Shown: one piece after another, positions 26,576-35,229 of the stretch | Numbering within the stretch: position 1 is the first letter of the stretch | Layout of the letters: the number at the start of each line of letters is the position of its first letter | Assembly: GCA_937916465.1 (NCBI GenBank) | Contig: CALFTK010000019.1 | Coordinates: 8,603-72,602, forward strand | Source of the DNA: an uncultured Bacteroidales bacterium | GTDB lineage: Bacteria; Bacteroidota; Bacteroidia; Bacteroidales; Bacteroidaceae | Direction: 5' to 3' | DNA length: 64,000 nt | Notes under the pieces: generated by a model | What the model saw: only the letters and a program-made list of their open reading frames with translations | Told to the model about the DNA's origin: nothing | The model's database searches: none | Position numbers and translations under genes: made by a program

Positions 26576-27828
26576 AGTATAATAGGCTGATTATTATTTT
26601 ATTAGCATTATTCTGTTTAACCATTACATCGTGTTTCAACAAACAGAGTGGCACTACCGGTGAACCTACTGATACACTACAGGTAGAACTTCCTACCATT
26701 AAATGGGGTATCAATATAGATGAATACCGGATTGTTGACAGTGTAATAGGGCGCAACGAACTGCTATCTACCATTTTGTACAGATATGGAGTTAGCGGTG
26801 CTACGATTAATGAAATAGAATTAAAATCATTCAATACATACAGCGTAAGAAAATTGCGTGCAGGCAAGCCGTACCATATTCTGCTATCTAAAGATTCAAC
26901 TGCCACAGCCGAATATTTTGTGTATGACATAAATGCCATTGAATATGCTGTTTATAAACTAACAGATAGCATAACCACCTACTTGGGAGAGATACCTACC
27001 GACACTATTACAAACAGCATAACAGGCAGCATTGAATCATCGTTATGGAATGCAATGATTGCAAGCGGAGCCGATCCTGAACTTGCAGGCACATTGTCGG
27101 ATGTATATTCCTGGACTATCGACTTCTTTGGAATTCAACCAAAAGATTCATTTGCAGTCTATTATGAAGAGATTTTTGCCGACAGTGTAAGAGTAGGGAC
27201 CGGTAATGTTCTGGCTGCCAATTTTATAACCGGAAACAAGAACCATTTTGCCTTCTACTACACATACAGGGAAGATCGTGGGGAATATTTTGATGAAAAC
27301 GGACAGAGTCTGCGCCGAGCATTTCTTAAGGCACCACTTAAATACAGCAGAATAAGTTCCCACTTTTCCAATGCAAGAAGGCACCCTATAACAAAAGTTG
27401 TCCGCCCACACCACGGAGTAGATTATGCAGCCCCATCAGGTACACCGGTACATTCTGTAGGCGATGGAACAGTAATAGGCAAGGGATGGGATTCAAAAGG
27501 TGGTGGAAACTTTGTACGCATTAAGCATAACGGTACATACACCACACTATATATGCATCTTAAAGGCTTTGCCGATGGTATTTATCAGGGTGCCAGAGTA
27601 ACTCAAGGACAGACTATAGGATACGTAGGTTCAACAGGTATGTCAACCGGACCTCATCTGGATTACAGAGTGTATAAGAACGGTACTGCTATCAATCCAC
27701 TCAGCATGGATTTACCTGCAGTAGATCCTATTGCAGAGGAAGATATGGAGACATATTTAAAGAGTGTAAAACCATATATGAAACAGGTTGGACTGGAATT
27801 TATAGACACACTTTCCATGAATCCATAA
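26572..27828 (+). CDS. M23 (LytM-type) peptidase-like lipoprotein
   Basis: Envelope protein of 418 residues, lipid-anchored through Cys21 (lipobox ITSC). The N-terminal two thirds form an OapA/LysM-like and linker region; a LytM domain lies at about 255-375: HxxxD motif His280-Asp284 (PHHGVDYAAPSGTPV), GGGNFVRIKHNG, LYMHL with His329, and GPHLDYR at 361-366. The second His of the usual HLH pair (a zinc ligand in LytM) is Asp364 here, a form I believe is common in Bacteroidota, so activity is uncertain. Likely a peptidoglycan endopeptidase or an activator of one. Translationally coupled to dapA. Confidence 0.88.
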   Translation: MKYNRLIIILLALFCLTITSCFNKQSGTTGEPTDTLQVELPTIKWGINIDEYRIVDSVIGRNELLSTILYRYGVSGATINEIELKSFNTYSVRKLRAGKPYHILLSKDSTATAEYFVYDINAIEYAVYKLTDSITTYLGEIPTDTITNSITGSIESSLWNAMIASGADPELAGTLSDVYSWTIDFFGIQPKDSFAVYYEEIFADSVRVGTGNVLAANFITGNKNHFAFYYTYREDRGEYFDENGQSLRRAFLKAPLKYSRISSHFSNARRHPITKVVRPHHGVDYAAPSGTPVHSVGDGTVIGKGWDSKGGGNFVRIKHNGTYTTLYMHLKGFADGIYQGARVTQGQTIGYVGSTGMSTGPHLDYRVYKNGTAINPLSMDLPAVDPIAEEDMETYLKSVKPYMKQVGLEFIDTLSMNP

Positions 27829-27864
27829 TTTTTATAGAAAAACTGCAAAAAAAGCCGTCAGAGA

Positions 27865-27895
27865 TTTGTTATTACAAAAAAAAGAGCTACCTTTG
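27865..27895 (+). promoter_or_regulatory. tRNA-Arg promoter
   Basis: TTTG at 27865-27868, 19-bp spacer, TACCTTTG at 27888-27895: a near-perfect Bacteroidota promoter, 14 nt before the mature tRNA. Confidence 0.8.
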
Positions 27896-27909
27896 CATCG
27901 CTTTTACGG

Positions 27910-27983
27910 GGTTCCGTAGCTCAACTGAATAGAGCATCTGACTACGGATCAGAAGGTTGTGGGTTTGAATCCCGCCGGAATCA
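27910..27983 (+). tRNA. tRNA-Arg (anticodon ACG)
   Basis: 74-nt cloverleaf: acceptor GGTTCCG/CGGAATC (one G-U), D-arm around GCTCAACTGAATAGAGC, anticodon stem TCTGA/TCAGA with loop CTACGGA (ACG), T-arm GTGGG-TTTGAAT-CCCGC, discriminator A. CCA is not encoded. ACG is normally edited to ICG to read CGU/CGC/CGA. A promoter precedes it and a strong terminator follows, so it is a single-gene unit. Confidence 0.96.
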
Positions 27984-27998
27984 CAAAGTATAGTAAAG

Positions 27999-28026
27999 CG
28001 CCTAACAAAAAGTTAGGCGTTTTTTT
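27999..28026 (+). terminator. tRNA-Arg terminator
   Basis: Perfect 8-bp stem CGCCTAAC/GTTAGGCG (27999-28006 and 28012-28019), A5 loop, followed by T7. Confidence 0.92.
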
Positions 28027-28043
28027 ATTGTGTATAATCGATA

Positions 28044-30335
28044 TCAATCAAAGAAACGTTCATTCAACATAAGTACACCAAGCGTTACGCCAAATATACT
28101 GGAATGGTTGTCCGAAGAACAGAAGTTGAAAAAGACATTACAATTAATCTTGCCATACTGAGCCACCAGCGACAATTCGCCCATAAACTGAGGACGAGAA
28201 AACATCTTTCCCAAATATGCACTACCATTGTCATTGAGAATAGGATATATAGGCATATATGCATACACTTCACTTCTTAAATGAAAAATGTTATTAATCA
28301 GATATATAGGCTTTATTCCGGCAGCCAGGTAGGCATTTGAACGGAATGAAGGATCGAACACGAACTTACTGTTCACTGTTGGCTCAAAATGTCCTGCCTG
28401 CATTATACTTGCCATATAATTGGTTGACAGGTTCTTAGTGGAATAGTAGGCACTGAAATAGTGTCCCAATACCACATTACTTGACAACTTGTTATAACCA
28501 TCTATCACACCCGACAGCTGCAACCACGATTGTGGTATTGGCTCCCATTCGCTACTCAACTCATTTTTAGGTTTATATAGTTCGTTTGCAGTAAACATCT
28601 GAGCTACTAAAGTTTCAGAATGGCCAGATGTAGGATACTGCAACGTATTGAATGTATTACCTGTAAACTTTAGCGATGCTCCCAATATATTATGCCGTGT
28701 AACATCATACCTAAAATTGCTCAAATTTATATTCTTATTCTGTGTATAGTAATCCCTGTGATGTGCTGCACCAATAGAAAGAACCATTTTATGACTGTTT
28801 CTAAACGGTCTGGACATTTTTAATTTGGTAAAGAATTCTATCTCTTTATTCAAGGCAGGGTTTAAATCACCTTTGAATATGTAGTTTGAACGGAAATAGT
28901 TGATATTATTATATGCCATTTGTACCTGAAATGAAATAGGCACCTTAATAGGCAATTCAATCTGAGTAGTTAATTGAGCGTTATTGTATGCCTTGCCTAT
29001 CTGACCTTCCAACCTATACTTAATAGATTGCAAATCAAGCATCTTATATGATATAGCACCATATAACTGACTGGTAAAGCTGGTTGACAAAGCTCCACCA
29101 ATATCTATCATTGGACTATCGTTAATATTTACATCCAAATTCAAAGTATAAGTTGAATCGCTACTGTTAAATTCAGTTTTCGGAATAATCTCCTTTATTA
29201 TATCATCAGACAAAAGATAGAAGTATCCACGCTTTAACTGTTCATAGTCAAATTCTTCATCTTTATCCAATTTGAAACCACTCTTAATATATTCGCTCTG
29301 TTCACTGTTTCTGGTACCTGTTACATTTATCTTTTTAAACCTGGCTTTAGGCATACGTTTCTTAAATTCAGCACGTTCCGCCTGCAATACTAAAGTATCT
29401 TTTCTGGCCGAAACACGACCTTTTATAGAATCTATCATATCAATTGCAGTATTGTAGCCAAGAGAATAAATCTCATCATACTTATGAAAATCCAGTAATG
29501 CAATATGATTTAAATCCAGTTCTATCTTCACACCCGCACTATCCGGCATATTATAATCACTCTTCTGCATTATCATACTGCGTAGCTGGCCTACCAGATC
29601 GTAATCAGAAGGTATGGGTTCATTACCAGAGACATTACATCCTATTACAAAATCCGGATTAAAATCGTTTACCATTACATCGTAAGGGAAGTTATCATAT
29701 ATACCTCCATCAAAAGCCAAAAGAGAATCAATTTTAATAGGCTTGAAAACCAACGGAAAAGACATGGAGGCTCTGACAGCATCGCCTAAATCGCCTTCAT
29801 CAAGAACAATGGTCTTTTTATTGTAAACATCTGCAGCCACAGCCCTAAATGGAACAAACAGACTATCAAAATCATTGTTACATGCTGCTGTACCTGCAGC
29901 ATATATATCTACAAATGCCAGATTCATCTGTGTGGGATTCACCAAACTGTTTGCTGTTGTTCTTACCACCACCATTGAATCTAACGTTGCCAGCTCAATC
30001 TGAGCTAAAGTGGGATTTGGTTCAGGCTGTTTATAGTAGAACTGATACCCTGCTTCCAATTTACCTGTGTACCAACGATTAAAGGCATCAGACTGAATAA
30101 GTTCCTCCATCTCTTCCGGAGAATAGCCCATTGCATAAAGCGAACCAATAATAGCACCAATTGATGTGCCTGTTATATAATCAATAGGAATATTATTCTC
30201 TTCCAGTGCTTTAATGACACCTATATGCGCTATTCCTTTGGCTCCGCCACCACTTAGCACCAAGCCAACTGTTTCGCCAAAACAGAGGTGAATTGACAAA
30301 AACACCACGCACAAATATGCCACAAACCTTTTCAT
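28044..30335 (-). CDS. Patatin-like phospholipase with POTRA and C-terminal beta-barrel (type Vd-like)
   Basis: Outer-membrane protein of 763 residues from MKRFVAYLC. A signal peptide (to about residue 20) is followed by a patatin domain: LSGGGAKGIAHIG oxyanion loop, nucleophile Ser58 in GTSIG, and Asp209 in FDGG, so the Ser-Asp dyad is intact. Next comes a POTRA-like module (about 335-410, FKKINVTGTRNSEQSEYIKS then LLSDDIIKEI) and a beta-barrel of about 350 residues ending in ERFFD. This order matches type Vd autotransporters such as PlpD/FplA; the lipase may be exposed or stay periplasmic. A longer frame from 30395 runs through the htpG terminator and is rejected. The -7-like box ends 5 nt before the ATG. 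Confidence 0.88.
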   Translation of the reverse strand: MKRFVAYLCVVFLSIHLCFGETVGLVLSGGGAKGIAHIGVIKALEENNIPIDYITGTSIGAIIGSLYAMGYSPEEMEELIQSDAFNRWYTGKLEAGYQFYYKQPEPNPTLAQIELATLDSMVVVRTTANSLVNPTQMNLAFVDIYAAGTAACNNDFDSLFVPFRAVAADVYNKKTIVLDEGDLGDAVRASMSFPLVFKPIKIDSLLAFDGGIYDNFPYDVMVNDFNPDFVIGCNVSGNEPIPSDYDLVGQLRSMIMQKSDYNMPDSAGVKIELDLNHIALLDFHKYDEIYSLGYNTAIDMIDSIKGRVSARKDTLVLQAERAEFKKRMPKARFKKINVTGTRNSEQSEYIKSGFKLDKDEEFDYEQLKRGYFYLLSDDIIKEIIPKTEFNSSDSTYTLNLDVNINDSPMIDIGGALSTSFTSQLYGAISYKMLDLQSIKYRLEGQIGKAYNNAQLTTQIELPIKVPISFQVQMAYNNINYFRSNYIFKGDLNPALNKEIEFFTKLKMSRPFRNSHKMVLSIGAAHHRDYYTQNKNINLSNFRYDVTRHNILGASLKFTGNTFNTLQYPTSGHSETLVAQMFTANELYKPKNELSSEWEPIPQSWLQLSGVIDGYNKLSSNVVLGHYFSAYYSTKNLSTNYMASIMQAGHFEPTVNSKFVFDPSFRSNAYLAAGIKPIYLINNIFHLRSEVYAYMPIYPILNDNGSAYLGKMFSRPQFMGELSLVAQYGKINCNVFFNFCSSDNHSSIFGVTLGVLMLNERFFD

Positions 30336-30340
30336 GTCTA

Positions 30341-30372
30341 TAAAAGTAGTGCAAAAAAAAGCACCATACAAA
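30341..30372 (-). promoter_or_regulatory. Promoter of patatin gene, inside the htpG terminator
   Basis: On the minus strand TTTG (30372-30369), 20-bp spacer, TACTTTTA (30348-30341; last base differs from TAnnTTTG), then ATG after 5 nt. The -33 element lies in the loop of the htpG terminator hairpin. Confidence 0.45.
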
Positions 30373-30389
30373 CTATATGGCGCTTTTTT
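30355..30389 (-). terminator. htpG terminator
   Basis: 14-bp stem, arms 30376-30389 and 30355-30368 (minus strand AAAAAAGCGCCATA/TATGGTGCTTTTTT, one G-U), 7-nt loop, ending in a T-run. It lies 18 nt after the htpG stop. Confidence 0.85.
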
Positions 30390-30407
30390 CAACATTTTTA
30401 TTTTGAA

Positions 30408-32459
30408 TTATATCAAATCAACACTTCTCTTGATAAATGAATTCAGTGCTTCACCTTTAAGCATGCCATTCTGAAGAAGGGCCAGATCAATCAATTCATG
30501 CACCACTTTATTACCGGCAGCATACTCTGAATAGATCTTTTTAATAGAATCTTCCTTATCTGAAATCTGTTTTTCAACATCTGCCAATTCATTTTTGACA
30601 TTTTCCGGAACATCCTCTTCTTTTTTACCTTCTTTAGACTTCTTCAGTTCATCAGCCTTAGCCTGAAGTTGCTCCAGTTCATTTGAAATAGGTGTAACCT
30701 GACTGTTGCATGCAGCACCGGCTTCATCCATTACACGCTTTACAAGTTTATGGTCTTGGTTTATGATAACTGACATCATATCAGGCAATTCTCCGTAGAA
30801 ACCCATACCGGATTGTATAGTAGCCATCTCCTTCATTCTACGCATATACTCACTGCGAGCTATCATTATAGGCAATGCATTTTCGCCCATAGACTGAACA
30901 TTCACATTGAAATCTACCTTATCCAGTTTTGGCATCTGACTATTGAATAGAGTAGTTACCATATTCTCTAAAGAATACTCTAATGCTACTGTTGCATTAT
31001 CCTCTTTTACAATAAGTTTATCTATAGAATCGCTGTCAACACGCTGGAAACGGATATTATTACCAAGTTTCTGTTCCAACATACCAACCACTGCAACATC
31101 CAGATTATTATCCATTAAAAGAACATTATAACCCTTTGAAACAGCACTCTCTATATAACCATACTGTTCATCCTTATCGTTAGCATACAGATAGATAATA
31201 TTGCCGTTCTTATCGGTCTGGTTCGACTCTATAAGTTTCTTATATTCATCAAATGTAAAGTACTTACCATCAGTATCTTTAAACAGAGCAATCTTTTCCA
31301 TTTTACCATAGAAATCTTCCTCTGTAAGCATTCCATAGTTTATAAAGAGCTTAACATCATCCCATTTTTCTTCAAAATCAGAACGATTGTTCTTAAATAT
31401 AGCAGTCAGTCTATCTGCAACCTTTTTAGTGATATATCCTGAAATCTTCTTCACATTTGCATCACTCTGCAAATAAGAACGTGACACATTCAGAGGAATA
31501 TCAGGAGAATCAATAACACCATGAAGCAGAGTCATAAAATCGGGAACAATTCCTTCTACAGAATCGGTAACATAAACCTGATTACAATACAACTGTATCT
31601 TGTTTTTCTGCAAATCCAGATTGCTCTTTACCTTTGGGAAATAAAGAATACCTGTCAAATTGAAAGGATAATCCACATTCAAATGTATCCAGAACAGAGG
31701 CTCATCCGACATAGGATATAGTTCCTTATAGAAATACTTGTAATCTTCATCTTTAAGTTCTGAAGGGGTCTTTGTCCAAAGCGGTTCAATATTGTTAATA
31801 ATGTTATCCTGATCAGTCTCAACATTTTTACCATCTTTCCACTCTTTCTTCTTTCCGCAAGCTATAGGAACTGGCAAGAAACGACAATACTTCTTCAGTA
31901 ATCCCTCTATCTTGTTTTCGTCAAGAAACTCCTTACAATCATCGTCTATGTACATTATAATATCTGTACCACGCTGATCTTTATCAACCTCTTTTATAGT
32001 AAATTCAGGTGAACCATCACAACTCCATTTAATAGCCTGAGAACCCTCTTTATAAGATTTTGTAACAATCTCCACTTTACTTGAAACCATAAATGCAGAG
32101 TAGAATCCCAAACCAAAATGACCAATTATGGTGTTTGCATCATCCTTATACTTTTCCAAGAAATCGTTTGCACCTGAGAAAGCTATCTGATTAATATACT
32201 TATCAATCTCTTCGGCAGTCATACCTATACCGTTGTCACTTACAGTAATGCTCTTCTTGCCAACAGTAATACGTACAGTGGTATCACCCAATTCGCCTTT
32301 GAATTCACCTTTCGAAGCCAAAGTTTTCAGTTTCTGGGTTGCATCAACCGCATTAGACACTATTTCACGAAGAAAAATTTCGTGATCGCTGTATAGAAAC
32401 TTCTTAATTACCGGAAAAATATTTTCCGTTGTTACTCCAATTGTACCCTTCTGTTTCAT
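30408..32459 (-). CDS. htpG: Molecular chaperone HtpG (Hsp90)
   Basis: Cytosolic Hsp90 homologue, 683 residues, the length usual in Bacteroidales. GHKL ATPase motifs are intact: EIFLREIVSNAVDAT (catalytic Glu and Asn), VSDNGIGMT, NTIIGHFGLGFYSAFMV, and QRGTDIIMY. The middle domain has LPLNVSRSYLQ (the catalytic-loop Arg). A Lys/Glu-rich charged segment (KKSKEGKKEEDVPENVKNEL) near residues 615-635 precedes the dimerisation region. clpC ends 18 nt upstream, so the two may share a heat-stress transcript; a hairpin terminates it before the patatin gene. Confidence 0.96.
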   Translation of the reverse strand: MKQKGTIGVTTENIFPVIKKFLYSDHEIFLREIVSNAVDATQKLKTLASKGEFKGELGDTTVRITVGKKSITVSDNGIGMTAEEIDKYINQIAFSGANDFLEKYKDDANTIIGHFGLGFYSAFMVSSKVEIVTKSYKEGSQAIKWSCDGSPEFTIKEVDKDQRGTDIIMYIDDDCKEFLDENKIEGLLKKYCRFLPVPIACGKKKEWKDGKNVETDQDNIINNIEPLWTKTPSELKDEDYKYFYKELYPMSDEPLFWIHLNVDYPFNLTGILYFPKVKSNLDLQKNKIQLYCNQVYVTDSVEGIVPDFMTLLHGVIDSPDIPLNVSRSYLQSDANVKKISGYITKKVADRLTAIFKNNRSDFEEKWDDVKLFINYGMLTEEDFYGKMEKIALFKDTDGKYFTFDEYKKLIESNQTDKNGNIIYLYANDKDEQYGYIESAVSKGYNVLLMDNNLDVAVVGMLEQKLGNNIRFQRVDSDSIDKLIVKEDNATVALEYSLENMVTTLFNSQMPKLDKVDFNVNVQSMGENALPIMIARSEYMRRMKEMATIQSGMGFYGELPDMMSVIINQDHKLVKRVMDEAGAACNSQVTPISNELEQLQAKADELKKSKEGKKEEDVPENVKNELADVEKQISDKEDSIKKIYSEYAAGNKVVHELIDLALLQNGMLKGEALNSFIKRSVDLI

Positions 32460-32477
32460 ATCTCTTTGTTTATCTAA

Positions 32478-35009
32478 TTATAATCTATTTTCTACCTTTA
32501 TCTCCAGCTCTTTATCACCATCTTTATATGTAACTGCAATGGTATCGCCCAGTTTGCACTCATCTTCAATTAACATTTCTGACAATTTGTCTTCCAAATA
32601 TGTCTGTATGGCACGTTTCAACGGACGAGCGCCATACTCTGTGCTATAGCCTTTATCGGCAAGGAACGAATATGCTTCCGGTTGTAATTGTAATACATAA
32701 CCAAGTTCGGCCACTCTATATTTAAGTTTATCAACTTCTAAAGTAACAATCTCATTTATAGATTCTTTAGTCAACTGATGGAAAGTAATGATTTCATCAA
32801 TTCTATTGATAAATTCAGGAGCAAACGATTTATTCAAGGCCTTTCTTATAAGCTCTTGAGCCAACTCTTCCTTACCGGCATCGGTTGTATTAAAACCAAC
32901 ACCTCTTCCAAAATCCTTAACCTGACGCGATCCAATATTTGATGTCATTATAATGATGGTATTTCTAAAATCTACAGTTCTGCCATCACTATCGGTCAAA
33001 CGACCTTCATCCATTACTTGCAACAATATATTGAATACATCCTGATGTGCCTTCTCTATTTCATCCAAAAGCACAATAGAGTAGGGCTTTCTACGAACCT
33101 TTTCGGTTAATTGACCACCATTTTCATAGCCAACATATCCCGGAGGCGCACCAACCAGACGTGACACAGTGAACTTTTCCATAAATTCACTCATATCTAT
33201 ACGAATCAATGCATCTGCACTTCCAAACAGTTGTTCTGCAAGTTCTTTTGCCAACAGCGTTTTACCTACACCTGTAGGTCCCAAAAAGAGGAATGTACCA
33301 ATAGGTTTGTTAGGATTTTTCAAACCAACTCTACTTCTGCGAATAGCTTTGGCAACCATATCTACAGCCTGCTGCTGATCTATAACTTTCTTATTCAGTA
33401 TGGTGGCTAAGCCTTTTATTCGCATACCCTCTTCCTGAGCTATCTTCTGTACCGGCACGCCACTTATCATAGATACCACATTAGCAATATTTTCTGCAGT
33501 AACTACTTCACGTTGCTCTTTAAGAGACTCTTCCCAACCTTTTTTTAGTTGTTCCAACTGTACACCAAGATTTTTCTCTGAATCTCTGTATTTTGCAGCC
33601 AATTCAAAGTCCTGTCTAAGAACAGCATCATTCTTTCCCTTACGAGCCTCGTCAATAAGTTTTTCCTGTTCTTCAATCTCTTTAGGAACCGACATATTAA
33701 ACAGATGAGTACGGGCTCCTGCTTCATCCAGAACATCTATAGCCTTATCGGGAAAACTTCTGTCCGAAATGTATCTTTCAGTTAGTTTTACACAAGCAAC
33801 TATTGCATCATCCGAATATGTAACATTATGATGATCTTCATAATAACTCTTGATATTCTGAAGTATGGCTATGGTCTCTTCCGGTGATGTAGGTTCTACC
33901 AGCACTTTCTGGAATCGGCGTTCCAAAGCGCCATCCTTTTCTATAGTCTTACGATATTCATCTATTGTTGTTGCACCTATACATTGAAACTCTCCACGCG
34001 ACAGGGCAGGTTTCAACATATTTGCAGCATCCATAGAACCGGGTGCAGAACCTGCTCCAATTATGGTATGAACTTCGTCTATAAAAATAATAATGTCAGG
34101 ATTTTTCTTTAGCTCTTGCATAATAGAGCGAAGCCTCTCTTCAAACTGACCTCTATACTTTGTACCTGCCACTACTGCAGCCATATCCAAAGAAAGCAGA
34201 CGTTTACCAAACAGTATTCTCGAAACCTTTCTTTCAACAATACGTTGTGCAAGTCCCTCTACGATAGCCGATTTACCCACACCGGGTTCACCTATCAGGA
34301 TAGGGTTATTCTTTTTTCTGCGACTCAATATCTGAGCCAAACGTTCTATCTCTTTCTCTCTGCCAATTACAGGGTCCAGTTTACCTTCTTGGGCAGCCAA
34401 AGTAAGATCGGTTGTAAACGAATCCAAAACCGGAGTATTTGTACCGGAACCACTCTTAACCTTTTTGGTCTTTTGAGACTCTTGTTGCTGATTCATTCCT
34501 CCCGATACAGACATCAATCCATCGTCATCATCATCGTTTTCATCGTCTATATCTTCATTTGAATCGGCTCCCATATTCGCTATATTGCCAAGAGACAGTT
34601 CGCCCACAATTCGCTTATAATTAACATCATACTGCTGCAACAATGAAGCAACACTATTAGAATTTTCTCTTACAATAGCCAACAAAAGATGCTCCGGGTC
34701 AACCTCTTCCTGTTTGTGTAGTCTGGCCTCTAACATACTTATTCTGATAATCCTGTTCACCACCGATGAAAGAGTCATATCATCTATATTGACATTCGAA
34801 TTCTCTACGTTCAATGATTCTAATTGCTGTTTCAACATGCTTAAATCAATCTGCATTGATGCAAGCAGTTCTACAGCCTTGTTGTTTCCATCACGAAGGA
34901 TTGCAAGCATAAGGTCTTCCGGCATCACCATAGAGTGGTGCAAACGCTCCGCTTCCTCCTTACAGAGTATCAGAATAGTATTTACTCGTTCCGATAATTT
35001 TCTATCCAT
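32478..35009 (-). CDS. clpC: ATP-dependent Clp protease ATP-binding subunit ClpC
   Basis: HSP100 unfoldase that feeds ClpP. 843 residues: double Clp-N repeat (about 1-150), acidic linker (DSNEDIDDENDDDDDG), AAA-1 with GEPGVGKSA and VIFIDEVHTIIGAG-type Walker B, a UVR-containing middle domain (DFELAAKYRDSEK), AAA-2 with GPTGVGKT and LLDEIEKAHQDVFN, and the D2-small domain. The UVR motif marks ClpC rather than ClpA or ClpB. A longer frame begins at 35075, but MDRKLSERVNTILILCKEEA at 35009 is the normal start. Divergent from gyrA. Confidence 0.94.
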   Translation of the reverse strand: MDRKLSERVNTILILCKEEAERLHHSMVMPEDLMLAILRDGNNKAVELLASMQIDLSMLKQQLESLNVENSNVNIDDMTLSSVVNRIIRISMLEARLHKQEEVDPEHLLLAIVRENSNSVASLLQQYDVNYKRIVGELSLGNIANMGADSNEDIDDENDDDDDGLMSVSGGMNQQQESQKTKKVKSGSGTNTPVLDSFTTDLTLAAQEGKLDPVIGREKEIERLAQILSRRKKNNPILIGEPGVGKSAIVEGLAQRIVERKVSRILFGKRLLSLDMAAVVAGTKYRGQFEERLRSIMQELKKNPDIIIFIDEVHTIIGAGSAPGSMDAANMLKPALSRGEFQCIGATTIDEYRKTIEKDGALERRFQKVLVEPTSPEETIAILQNIKSYYEDHHNVTYSDDAIVACVKLTERYISDRSFPDKAIDVLDEAGARTHLFNMSVPKEIEEQEKLIDEARKGKNDAVLRQDFELAAKYRDSEKNLGVQLEQLKKGWEESLKEQREVVTAENIANVVSMISGVPVQKIAQEEGMRIKGLATILNKKVIDQQQAVDMVAKAIRRSRVGLKNPNKPIGTFLFLGPTGVGKTLLAKELAEQLFGSADALIRIDMSEFMEKFTVSRLVGAPPGYVGYENGGQLTEKVRRKPYSIVLLDEIEKAHQDVFNILLQVMDEGRLTDSDGRTVDFRNTIIIMTSNIGSRQVKDFGRGVGFNTTDAGKEELAQELIRKALNKSFAPEFINRIDEIITFHQLTKESINEIVTLEVDKLKYRVAELGYVLQLQPEAYSFLADKGYSTEYGARPLKRAIQTYLEDKLSEMLIEDECKLGDTIAVTYKDGDKELEIKVENRL

Positions 35010-35043
35010 ATCTATTACTTTATATAAATCACTATGAATATCA

Positions 35044-35051
35044 GCAAAAGT
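35044..35051 (-). promoter_or_regulatory. Possible clpC -7 box
   Basis: Minus-strand AACTTTTG differs at one base from TAnnTTTG and lies 34 nt before the clpC start at 35009. No clear -33 element or heat-shock operator was recognised. Confidence 0.35.
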
Positions 35052-35124
35052 TGTGCCATAAAATGTGGGTGACATAAAGTCGCACTATAAAAAAGAATGA
35101 ATATACCCCATACCTTATTAAAAA

Positions 35125-35169
35125 TACGCGCGCGCGAGTTGTTTATTTAAATAAAAACAAGTACCTTTG
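35125..35169 (+). promoter_or_regulatory. gyrA promoter with adjoining (CG)5 tract
   Basis: TACCTTTG at 35162-35169 (-7) and TTG at 35139-35141 (-33, 20-bp spacer). Directly upstream, 35125-35136 is an uninterrupted alternating pyrimidine-purine run TA(CG)5, striking in an AT-rich region and a sequence type prone to left-handed DNA under negative supercoiling. Confidence 0.65.
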
Positions 35170-35229
35170 TAATGCTGTATGCCAATATAAGGCAGTAACG
35201 GCAGTATTAAACATAATTTTTATAAGAAA

